From positions 1-16,330 of the forward strand of contig CAYUSU010000033.1 in the NCBI GenBank assembly GCA_964447525.1: a stretch of 16,330 nucleotides of DNA, read 5' to 3'. Below are positions 5,636 through 12,100 of this stretch, piece by piece. The notes under the pieces were generated by a model. It did no database searches. It was not told the DNA's origin and worked only from the letters and a program-made list of their open reading frames with translations. The stretch's first letter is position 1. Each line of letters begins with the position of its first letter. The translations under genes were made by a program, and so were the position numbers. Source of the stretch: JAFGDH01 sp964447525 (lineage in GTDB: Archaea > Aenigmatarchaeota > Aenigmatarchaeia > QMZP01 > QMZT01).

Positions 5636-6877
5636 TTAAGCATATTCCGATTTGATGACATATTCGCTCTTCACCGAGTATTCGCTCCCGAACGTCTCGC
5701 TTTCCGCCACATTGACAGAATATTTTTCCTCTTCCGCATCTTCTTCGTCAGCTGACTGCGTCTTTATTTCAGCCTGGAATATGTCGTTGGTGGGCGGAAG
5801 GTAAGCGGATGAAAGCGAGGAAGAGTCATACTTCCACAATATTTCCCGGGTTTCCAGGTCAATGCAGTAATAGTGGCAATCCCAACACCCGAAAAACATT
5901 CTCTCTCCCAGAAACTTAGGGAAGTCGAAAATCTCCATCCCCGCCCTGAACCTCCAGAGTTCCTTGCCTTCGGAAGAGAGGCAATACAGATTACCGTCCT
6001 CCGAGCCGAAATAGAGCATGTTGTCATGTGCGGAAACTCCCGCAACCAAGCCGTCCGTCTTGAATCTCCACAGTTCCCTGCCTTCGGGCGTCAGGGCATA
6101 GAGTATGCCGTCCCTGCTCGGAAAATAAAGCACTCCTTTATACTCTACGAATCTCCCGCCGCTGCCGTAAACACCGAACCTGAACTTCCAGTTTATTTTC
6201 CCGGTTTCCGCGTCGGCCGCATAAAAATAATTATCAAATGATCCGAAATAAACCGTCCCTTCGTACACGAGAGGCGAACCGAAAAGCTGGATGTGATCGC
6301 CTGTTTTCACTCTCCATTTTTCCTTCCCTTCGCGGGAAAGGCAGTAAAAGTTCCCGTCATATGATCCGAAATAAACCATTCCGCCGGAAACGCATGTACC
6401 TGACCCTATGTCGCCGCCTGTCCTGAACCTCCATATTTCCGCGCCGGTTTCCGCGTCCAGGCAATAAAGGCAGCAGTCTCTGGAACCGAAATACACCCTT
6501 CCCCCGGAACAGAGAACCGGTCTGCATATCCCGCCACCGGATTCGAATCTCCAGAGTTCTTTCCCTTCGACGGAAAGGCAGTAAAGGTTCCCGTCGAAAC
6601 ACCCAAAGCAAACCCTTCCGTCATCTATTGCAGGGGTCCCGATTATCCTGTCGTTTGCCATGAACCGCCAGAGTGATTTTCCCGTTTCGAGGTCAAGCGC
6701 GTGAAAATAACCATTACAGTCCCCGAAATAAGCAACTCCATCCTTCATTTCGGAGTGGAGTATCGATCCGCCTGAGCCAATCCTCCACTGCCGGTCGAAA
6801 TCCCTTGTTTTCTTAACAATGAAATCACCCAACTCCGCCGAGAAGTCAGCGAATCCCGTTTCAGCCCCGAGGTCCAT
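5636..6877 (-). CDS. PQQ-like beta-propeller repeat protein, copy 2
   Basis: A 413-residue paralogue of the downstream propeller in the same orientation, a tandem duplication. It has the same layout: N-terminal MDLGAETGFADFSAELGDF, then DRQW, eight repeats (VYFGSYDGNFYCL, EGKELWRF), last blade with CWDCHYYC, proline-containing linker, acidic stretch, and tail SEYSVKSEYVIKSEYA (5639-5686). Several blades use EGKELW in place of TGKELW. It is cysteine-rich (15 Cys), many at the YCL position of the blade, which is unusual for a secreted propeller and fits a reducing cytoplasm; there is no signal peptide. A TATA-like element about 24 bases upstream overlaps the divergent promoter of the NAD(P)H-hydrate dehydratase. 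No catalytic motif is visible; a scaffold or sensor role is only a guess. Confidence 0.88.
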   Translation of the reverse strand: MDLGAETGFADFSAELGDFIVKKTRDFDRQWRIGSGGSILHSEMKDGVAYFGDCNGYFHALDLETGKSLWRFMANDRIIGTPAIDDGRVCFGCFDGNLYCLSVEGKELWRFESGGGICRPVLCSGGRVYFGSRDCCLYCLDAETGAEIWRFRTGGDIGSGTCVSGGMVYFGSYDGNFYCLSREGKEKWRVKTGDHIQLFGSPLVYEGTVYFGSFDNYFYAADAETGKINWKFRFGVYGSGGRFVEYKGVLYFPSRDGILYALTPEGRELWRFKTDGLVAGVSAHDNMLYFGSEDGNLYCLSSEGKELWRFRAGMEIFDFPKFLGERMFFGCWDCHYYCIDLETREILWKYDSSSLSSAYLPPTNDIFQAEIKTQSADEEDAEEEKYSVNVAESETFGSEYSVKSEYVIKSEYA

Positions 6878-6894
6878 GTTTATACAATCCGAAA

Positions 6895-6918
6895 AAACAT
6901 TAAATCCTTTTTAATTCC
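6895..6918. promoter_or_regulatory. Divergent promoter pair: propeller copy 2 (-) and NAD(P)H-hydrate dehydratase (+)
   Basis: The gap between the divergent starts is 57 bases. Minus strand GGATTTAATGTT (6895-6906) is centred about 24 bases before the ATG at 6877. Plus strand ctttttaattcc (6907-6918) is centred about 23 bases before the ATG at 6935. The two elements nearly abut, so the promoters could compete. Confidence 0.45.
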
Positions 6919-6934
6919 GGAAACAATTAATATT

Positions 6935-7774
6935 ATGATCGAAGTTTCCCCTTCTATATTGAAGAAAGTGTACAAATCCAGGTCCAAATACAGCAAGAAA
7001 GGCGATTTCGGGAAGCTTCTCATTATCGGTGGCAACCAGAAATATTCCGGCGCTCCGGCATTGGCGGCATATTCGGCGATCGCTTCCCTTCGGTCAGGGG
7101 TGGACATCGTGACTGTCGTCGCCCCCAAGAGGGCGGCGGATATCGTGGCGTCATTCTCCCCCAACCTGATCACGGAACCGATTGATGGGAAATTCTTCAC
7201 ACCGAAACACGTAAAGAAGGTACTGGAGCTTTCGAAGAAATACAACGCGGTCTGCATCGGTTCAGGATTAGGAACGGAGAAGGACACGTTCAAGTTCGTT
7301 AAGAAGCTTCTGGGCAGCTTGAAAAAACCATGCGTCGTTGATGCGGACGCCATCAAGGCGCTGAAGAATAAGGAACTCGGGAAGAATTTCGTTCTTACGC
7401 CTCATTCATACGAGTTCTACAATCTCACGGGGGAGAAGCCCAAAACCGATCTTACGTCCAGGATCAGGATAGTCGAAAAGGTCTCGAAGAAAATCAGGTC
7501 AACCATCCTTCTGAAGGGAGTGATAGATATAATCTCCGACGGCAAGCAGACCGCGATCAACCGAACAGGCAACCCTTACATGACGACCGGAGGGACCGGA
7601 GACGTGCTTACGGGAATATGCGGTTCCCTTCTGGCTCAGGGAAACAATCCATTCGAATCCGCGTGCGGGGCTGCCTTCATTACGGGAAGGGCCGGTGACC
7701 TGGCAGCGGTCGAAAAGAAGCAGGGATTACTGGCGACAGATGTGATAGAAAAGATACCTGAAGTTATTTCTTAA
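6935..7774 (+). CDS. nnrD: ADP/ATP-dependent NAD(P)H-hydrate dehydratase
   Basis: The 279-residue protein belongs to the carbohydrate-kinase-like (ribokinase fold) dehydratase family that repairs hydrated NADH and NADPH using ADP or ATP. Visible motifs: IIGGNQKYSGAPALAA (31-45), CIGSGLGT (107-114), VVDADAIKAL (134-143), LTPHSYEF (154-161), ILLKGVIDII (191-200) and the nucleotide/catalytic block TGNPYMTTGGTGDVLTG (211-227), with Asp223 as the catalytic position. It is a stand-alone dehydratase domain; the NAD(P)HX epimerase domain often fused at the N-terminus is absent and no separate epimerase is in the window. It is divergent from propeller copy 2, probably leaderless, and separated by two bases from a convergent small gene. 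Confidence 0.93.
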   Translation: MIEVSPSILKKVYKSRSKYSKKGDFGKLLIIGGNQKYSGAPALAAYSAIASLRSGVDIVTVVAPKRAADIVASFSPNLITEPIDGKFFTPKHVKKVLELSKKYNAVCIGSGLGTEKDTFKFVKKLLGSLKKPCVVDADAIKALKNKELGKNFVLTPHSYEFYNLTGEKPKTDLTSRIRIVEKVSKKIRSTILLKGVIDIISDGKQTAINRTGNPYMTTGGTGDVLTGICGSLLAQGNNPFESACGAAFITGRAGDLAAVEKKQGLLATDVIEKIPEVIS

Positions 7775-7776
7775 TT

Positions 7777-7983
7777 TTACACTGTTTCATATCCTTTTTC
7801 TTTTCTGAGAGTATGGGCGTTTAGCATGAATTGCCGTGTAAAACTAAATCTAGGATTGCCGTCAATTAATGTGATAAAACTAAGAGATAGGTTCTGCATG
7901 ATTACATTAAATCTGTATTTTGAATCAATTTCCAGACTACCCCGGTCTGGCATGTACCCTTCACTTACACGATATTTTGGCAT
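7777..7983 (-). CDS. Hypothetical small protein, 68 aa
   Basis: Unrecognised protein starting MPKYRVSEGYMPDRGSLEID. It has alternating hydrophobic and polar residues typical of a small beta protein (YRFNVIMQNLSLSFITLID), then a basic C-terminus. There is no signal peptide. A TATA box, GGATAAAAAG, lies exactly where expected for a leaderless start and overlaps the stop codon of the upstream malate dehydrogenase gene, so it can be transcribed independently or by read-through from malate dehydrogenase (23 bases between the genes). Its base composition is more AT-rich than that of its neighbours. The promoter placement is the main reason to accept this short frame. Confidence 0.6.
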   Translation of the reverse strand: MPKYRVSEGYMPDRGSLEIDSKYRFNVIMQNLSLSFITLIDGNPRFSFTRQFMLNAHTLRKEKGYETV

Positions 7984-8002
7984 AAAAATAGTTGAATGAA
8001 AA

Positions 8003-8012
8003 CTTTTTATCC
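8003..8012 (-). promoter_or_regulatory. TATA box of the 68-aa gene
   Basis: Minus strand GGATAAAAAG, centred about 25 bases before the ATG at 7983. It overlaps the TAA stop of malate dehydrogenase (8007-8009). Confidence 0.55.
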
Positions 8013-8960
8013 TTTAAAGACCTTCAGTTTGTTCCTTTTCTCGATTTCCTTCGCTACCGAAGCCTTGAACTTCTCCATGGTTTCGGGTCTCATGTTGATC
8101 GGTAATACGCGCTCTAATCCATCCTTTCCCAGAACCACCGGAACGCCTATGCAGATATCCTTCGCCCCGCCATATCCCTGTTCTTCGCCAGTCAGATAGG
8201 CTGAAGCCGAGAAAACGCGTTTCTGGTCGAGAATTATTGAAGTCACCATCTCAGCGATCGCCATCCCCGGGGCGATCCAGGCACTGGTCCCGATCATTCT
8301 CGTAAGGTCACCGCCCGCGCTGACGGTCTTTTGGACGCATTCCTCCATATCCTCGGCTGAAAGGAGATTGTCTATGCATATTCCCCGGACAGAGGAAGCT
8401 TCCGGCACGGGAACCATCTGATCGCCATGCGTCCCCAGGATCGTGACGTCTATGTCCTTCCTCGCGACGTTGAGTTTTTTAGAGAGGAAATCGCGGAAGC
8501 GTGCGGTATCCAGTTCACCCGCCATGCCTATAACCCGATGGTTTTCAAAACCGGTTACTTTCCTCGCGACGTAATTCATCGCGTCTATCGGGTTCGTGAC
8601 TACGATCACCTTGGAATCCGGGGCGTATTTCGCTACGTTGGTGCTGATCTCAGTTATGATCTTCTCATTGATCTCCAGAAGGTCGTCCCTGCTCATACCG
8701 GGTTTTCTTGGAAGGCCTGCGGTGATCACGACAACATCGGAATCCTTTATGTCCTCATATTCGGAGCTTCCCATGATAACGGTACTGTAACCAAGAATCG
8801 ATCCTGCCTGATTCGCGTCATGGGCCTTTCCCATCGTTTTGTCCCTGACCACCTCAAGGTCGAGCATCACAACGTCCGCCGCGTCTCTACGTGCGATTTC
8901 GATCGCCGCAGTAGAACCTACATTCCCCGCCCCGCCTATAACAGAAATCTTGTGCTTCAT
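8007..8960 (-). CDS. mdh: Malate dehydrogenase (lactate/malate dehydrogenase family)
   Basis: The 317-residue enzyme interconverts malate and oxaloacetate with NAD(H) in the cytoplasm. Motifs: Rossmann GGAGNVGS (9-16); Asp34 at the end of beta-2, which favours NAD over NADP; substrate loop LPRKPGMSR (83-91), with Arg85 at the position that selects malate over lactate; catalytic Asp151 and Arg154 in GELDTARFR; and proton-relay His178 in TILGTHGDQM. All essential residues are present. The start MKHKISVIGG is chosen over the ATGs 15 and more codons upstream because a TATA-like GATTTATACC at 8991-9000 lies within that extension and the Rossmann strand follows the chosen Met directly. A zinc ribbon and a 70-aa protein lie upstream on the same strand, but malate dehydrogenase seems to have its own promoter. 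Confidence 0.94.
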   Translation of the reverse strand: MKHKISVIGGAGNVGSTAAIEIARRDAADVVMLDLEVVRDKTMGKAHDANQAGSILGYSTVIMGSSEYEDIKDSDVVVITAGLPRKPGMSRDDLLEINEKIITEISTNVAKYAPDSKVIVVTNPIDAMNYVARKVTGFENHRVIGMAGELDTARFRDFLSKKLNVARKDIDVTILGTHGDQMVPVPEASSVRGICIDNLLSAEDMEECVQKTVSAGGDLTRMIGTSAWIAPGMAIAEMVTSIILDQKRVFSASAYLTGEEQGYGGAKDICIGVPVVLGKDGLERVLPINMRPETMEKFKASVAKEIEKRNKLKVFKG

Positions 8961-8990
8961 ATCAATCAACGAAAGATGACCTAATAGATC

Positions 8991-9000
8991 GGTATAAATC
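8991..9000 (-). promoter_or_regulatory. TATA-like element of malate dehydrogenase
   Basis: Minus strand GATTTATACC, centred about 35 bases before the ATG at 8960, implies a short leader of about 10 bases and argues against the longer start at 9005. Confidence 0.5.
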
Positions 9001-9033
9001 ATCATTTATTTGTATAAATTGGAACCGGGTTTT

Positions 9034-9246
9034 TTAAACTTGTCGGGATTCCAGGATTTCCATCGCTTTTTCGAACAACCCTTCAGGATAATACCAAGTA
9101 TTCCCGGAACCGAACCGGTATCTGTGTCTGTTAAGATACCGGGCCCGGGACAAATCCTTCTCGAACTGCGCACAGTCTCCGTTGTAATGACCGTTCTTCC
9201 ACAATTCTATCAGCGTCTCTACGGGACCGGGAATCTCGCTTTCCAT
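9034..9246 (-). CDS. Hypothetical small protein, 70 aa
   Basis: Unrecognised protein starting MESEIPGPVETLIELWKNGHYNGD. It consists of two likely amphipathic helices around a basic aromatic middle (ARYLNRHRYRFGSGNTWYY) and ends in helix EGLFEKAMEILESR. No membrane segment. A TATA-like TTCATAAACTC lies about 25 bases upstream, consistent with a leaderless start. It sits between a zinc ribbon gene (47 bases upstream) and malate dehydrogenase (73 bases to the chosen start) on the same strand. Composition and codon use match neighbouring genes. Confidence 0.65.
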   Translation of the reverse strand: MESEIPGPVETLIELWKNGHYNGDCAQFEKDLSRARYLNRHRYRFGSGNTWYYPEGLFEKAMEILESRQV

Positions 9247-9264
9247 AATAGAAATTGAAGGCTG

Positions 9265-9276
9265 AGTTTATGAATC
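9265..9276 (-). promoter_or_regulatory. TATA-like element of the 70-aa gene
   Basis: Minus strand reads ATTCATAAACTC, centred about 25 bases before the ATG at 9246. Confidence 0.4.
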
Positions 9277-9293
9277 ATTCGCTTGCCACGGGC

Positions 9294-9449
9294 TTATTCG
9301 GTCTGTCTGTAGAACTTAGTGGACCATCTTCCGAGATTTATCTTCCACGTCTGTTTGCATTCAGGGCATTCGAATTCATGGCTCTTCCCTTCGATAAGAA
9401 CCTCGAAATTCTTCCCGCAGTCCGCACATTTGAAATCGAAAGCTTCCAT
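9294..9449 (-). CDS. Small zinc-ribbon protein, 51 aa
   Basis: Reading the minus strand from the ATG at 9447-9449 gives 51 residues: MEAFDFKCADCGKNFEV, a short linker, then ECPECKQTWKINLGRW and a basic end. The paired CxxC motifs (Cys8/Cys11 and Cys28/Cys31), with the second hairpin following, are a classic zinc ribbon of the kind seen in small archaeal nucleic-acid-binding or regulatory proteins. The specific function is unknown. GGTG lies 8 bases before the start and a TATA-like CATTAAAAAGCC at 9477-9488 precedes it. The gene is easily missed because of its length and because a same-size frame runs on the opposite strand. It is divergent from the 801-aa gene. Confidence 0.8.
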   Translation of the reverse strand: MEAFDFKCADCGKNFEVLIEGKSHEFECPECKQTWKINLGRWSTKFYRQTE

Positions 9450-9476
9450 TAACACACCATTTTAGAATTGGATATT

Positions 9477-9488
9477 GGCTTTTTAATG
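9477..9488 (-). promoter_or_regulatory. TATA-like element of the zinc-ribbon gene
   Basis: Minus strand CATTAAAAAGCC, centred about 34 bases upstream of the ATG at 9449, leaving a leader of about 9 bases that includes GGTG. Confidence 0.4.
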
Positions 9489-9545
9489 TTTTCCTCAGAA
9501 AAATGGCTCCAGAAACCTTTAAATATGCTAAAAACATATAATTTA

Positions 9546-9559
9546 TCACTTAAAAGTGA
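9546..9559. promoter_or_regulatory. Inverted repeat over the promoter of the 801-aa gene
   Basis: TCACTT-AA-AAGTGA: two perfect 6-base arms around two bases. Its centre, TTAAAA, lies about 25 bases before the ATG at 9578 and could itself be the TATA element, so a protein bound to the repeat would block or shape initiation. Other TATA-like runs lie at 9517-9530 (CCTTTAAATATG) and 9562-9575. Confidence 0.4.
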
Positions 9560-9577
9560 ATAAAATATTTAAATAAT

Positions 9578-11983
9578 ATGGTATTGAGGAACATGGGGAC
9601 AGGAATAGATTGTTATAATATGGGAGAATTCGATGCCAAACAGATAGATAATGCAATAGGAATAAAACATAAAAGAGATATAGGGAAATTGGCATTCGGG
9701 TACTTTTTGAAATATGTGGACATGGAACAAATAAAGAGTGAAACGGAGGAACAAATAAAGAGAGAAATGGACCGTATTCTGGGCGAGGATTTCGCGAAAA
9801 ATTACGAAATGGAAACGCCTGATATTGATTATCTGAAAGAATCAATGGATGAGTTCACAATGCATGAATTCGGTTATGTTTTCAGCACCGACAAAAGAGA
9901 CGGATTTTCAAAAACCGTAATGTATAAAGATGATATTGACAGGGTTGAGAGGATTGGTATCTTTTTCAAACCGGTCAACGGGAACTCTTCAAATGAATAC
10001 ACTGAATTCGTAATCAGCGGGAACGGAAAATCCGGGAAAAATGGTTGCGGTCTCATACCCGTATCATTTAGCAATGTCACTACTAAGGCAAGCGACGTAT
10101 ACACCCATATGGGAAACAGCCTAAGAATAGGAGAACTGCTGGAAGCAGGAAACACAAACCTTTTTGAAGAACACTCCGAACGAAGACAAATCCTGAGCGA
10201 ATTCTGTCACGACCTCGCAAAAACAGGGGAAATGGATTTGGCCGTTTTAAGAATACCACTGGTGAATTTCAATATAAACGGGGATTCGGGAGCTGATTGT
10301 GAAGCGGTGCAAATATTGAAAAGATTCGGGAGGGGCAGCGAATCGAAGTATGATGCCAATTTCCATGTTTCGAAACACGTTCTGAAAATAAATTATGAAA
10401 GCACCGAGGATTTCGTAAGCGCCTACAAGCGACTGACCAAGCTATATCCTGAATTATCAGAATCCGAAAAATTCACAAAAATGATGCTTGGTTACGGCTC
10501 GGGGAAACACAACGGAAAATTAAGTACCACCACGAATGGAGATAATATCATCGGGTCTCCCGCGGGAAAAAGAAAAAAACAACCCGGCCCATTTAAGAAA
10601 ATGGTCGAACGGTTCAAACGGAAGTACGGGAATAGTCAAAAAGATTTGTTCGATTACCGTTTAACATTCCCTGAAAAACACCGAACAGAAAAAGAAATTT
10701 CACCCGAACCTCCAATGATTACAGAGTCAGAACCTGCGAACAAAGAAAGAAGGAAACTGAAAATGCCATTTGGAAAATATTTCATAAAGAAAAAACATAC
10801 ACCGAAAAGTGATGCTCAATCTTATGATACGGAAGTATCCGAAACGAACCTTTCGGAGGAACTCCTTGAGGGGGGAACAGATATTATACTAAAAGAAATG
10901 ATGGATTCCACACAGCCTGTTCCAGCGGAAGAAGAAATTCCTATCCAACTCACTGAATCCCCGAACGAAAACATGATTATTGAGAAAAACTATAAAATTG
11001 ACCGTGAAGCCGGACAAATACTGAAGAGATACGGAGGGAAACCCAACAAGAAAAAATTCACGGATGGTTTCATGGAAAGTAATATTTTCTCGGATTATCT
11101 GGATGAATACATGAATTCCAACCATATCGAAGAAAATGAATTCGGGAATAAGGATTATGACCTGATCTTAAAGAAATACGCGGGAGAGGTTGTCGCTGAG
11201 GTGCTGAGGTTATATGACAAAGATGTTGGTGAAGGGCTCGCCCCATGGAAGATCGCAAAAATGATGAAGAATGAATGGGGTTTCATCAAAAACACGAAGG
11301 ACGTTTACGAGATAATAACGTCCGCACAGAAGGCAAAAATGAACGTTGTTCCCTATCTCCACAGATATGATCACAGGCTCAAGAATTATATGAGGGAAGA
11401 AGGGATTGAAATCGATCCGCCAAAGAAAAATCAGAAAATGAAGAAAATTATTGATGGTACCGGGAAGGTTATTGGAAAATCGGCACGTTATGTCTCGGAA
11501 AAGGCAAGAAAACATGGAAAAGAGGCCGCCGTATTGGGAACATGTATTGGTATGGGGCTTATCCTGAAAGGTGAACCCGTAAAATACGCGCCTCCTGTAA
11601 GTATGGAACCGATAATGATCGAAGCCGAACAAATAATAGAAAACATACAAATGCCGGAAATTGCCCAGCCTGCTCCGGTCATGAAGGATTACGGGAGCAT
11701 GAAGTGGAACTGGGTGCAGGACCGGAACCAGTGGAAGCATTTCGCGGTCAACGTCAAAGGCAACCAGGCAAGTGTTGATCTTCTTAACCCTTCATCAAAA
11801 ATATACATGGCCGGGATGAAAGCAGGCAAGAAATGGGTGTACAGGAGACCCGGGGAGATGATGGAATTCAGCGGCAACGATCGTAAAGCACAGTTCATCG
11901 TTTTCGAGGAAACGGGAGACCATATTACGGTACGCGGTTCCTCGGTTGGTTCTTTCGTAGACGGGGAATTCGTCGGCAGATAA
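9578..11983 (+). CDS. Large protein of unknown function, 801 aa, possible single membrane anchor
   Basis: I do not recognise any family. Layout: residues 1-300 are mixed alpha/beta with acidic helices; 325-470 are low-complexity, basic then acidic (KRKKQPGPFKKMVERFKRK, proline/glutamate stretches) and probably disordered; 475-610 are helical; 620-650 are basic; 650-663 are a short hydrophobic stretch (AVLGTCIGMGLIL); 700-801 are a compact, tryptophan-rich beta-like domain (WNWVQDRNQW, KKWVYRRPGE, HITVRGSSVG). The positive residues before the hydrophobic stretch would place the C-terminal domain outside if it spans the membrane. A motif ILKR(F/Y)G recurs at 246-251 and 481-487, with ILKKYAG at 530-536. 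The first 700 codons are clearly AT-richer than the last 100, which look like the neighbouring housekeeping genes. Alternative start codons lie at 9593 and 9620. It has its own promoter and no operon partner. Confidence 0.8.
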   Translation: MVLRNMGTGIDCYNMGEFDAKQIDNAIGIKHKRDIGKLAFGYFLKYVDMEQIKSETEEQIKREMDRILGEDFAKNYEMETPDIDYLKESMDEFTMHEFGYVFSTDKRDGFSKTVMYKDDIDRVERIGIFFKPVNGNSSNEYTEFVISGNGKSGKNGCGLIPVSFSNVTTKASDVYTHMGNSLRIGELLEAGNTNLFEEHSERRQILSEFCHDLAKTGEMDLAVLRIPLVNFNINGDSGADCEAVQILKRFGRGSESKYDANFHVSKHVLKINYESTEDFVSAYKRLTKLYPELSESEKFTKMMLGYGSGKHNGKLSTTTNGDNIIGSPAGKRKKQPGPFKKMVERFKRKYGNSQKDLFDYRLTFPEKHRTEKEISPEPPMITESEPANKERRKLKMPFGKYFIKKKHTPKSDAQSYDTEVSETNLSEELLEGGTDIILKEMMDSTQPVPAEEEIPIQLTESPNENMIIEKNYKIDREAGQILKRYGGKPNKKKFTDGFMESNIFSDYLDEYMNSNHIEENEFGNKDYDLILKKYAGEVVAEVLRLYDKDVGEGLAPWKIAKMMKNEWGFIKNTKDVYEIITSAQKAKMNVVPYLHRYDHRLKNYMREEGIEIDPPKKNQKMKKIIDGTGKVIGKSARYVSEKARKHGKEAAVLGTCIGMGLILKGEPVKYAPPVSMEPIMIEAEQIIENIQMPEIAQPAPVMKDYGSMKWNWVQDRNQWKHFAVNVKGNQASVDLLNPSSKIYMAGMKAGKKWVYRRPGEMMEFSGNDRKAQFIVFEETGDHITVRGSSVGSFVDGEFVGR

Positions 11984-12100
11984 AATTTAAATAAATTGCC
12001 CATGATGTAAGAAATTTGTTTTTAGTAATCATTTAAATTCCCATTTATCTAAATTAACTAATATCATAAGTTTAAACAAATATAATTCAAGTGATGTTTT
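11984..12100 (+). promoter_or_regulatory. Terminator and ileS promoter/leader region
   Basis: AT-rich gap. The run ttgtttttag (12016-12025) may end the upstream transcript. TATA-like candidates for ileS lie at 12033-12040 (catttaaa) and 12068-12080 (aagtttaaacaaa). GTGATG (12091-12096), four bases before the ATG, is a partial Shine-Dalgarno match, so ileS probably has a leader and the more distal TATA would fit better. Confidence 0.4.

Noticed and set aside
4341..6877. Regular DNA repeats suggesting a CRISPR or satellite array
   Set aside because: The periodicity of about 120 bases is explained by the beta-propeller blades; the units are diverged and coding.
4341..6877. PQQ-dependent alcohol dehydrogenase function for the propellers
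   Set aside because: No signal peptide, no disulfide or calcium/PQQ-binding catalytic motif, and length is that of the propeller alone.
8427..8984. 185-codon open frame opposite malate dehydrogenase
   Set aside because: Antisense shadow of a well-supported enzyme gene; composition rich in Arg/His/Tyr from the complementary codons and no motif.
9578..11983. Mobile element or phage origin of the 801-aa gene
   Set aside because: No transposase, integrase, terminal repeats or attachment site nearby; AT-richness alone is not enough.
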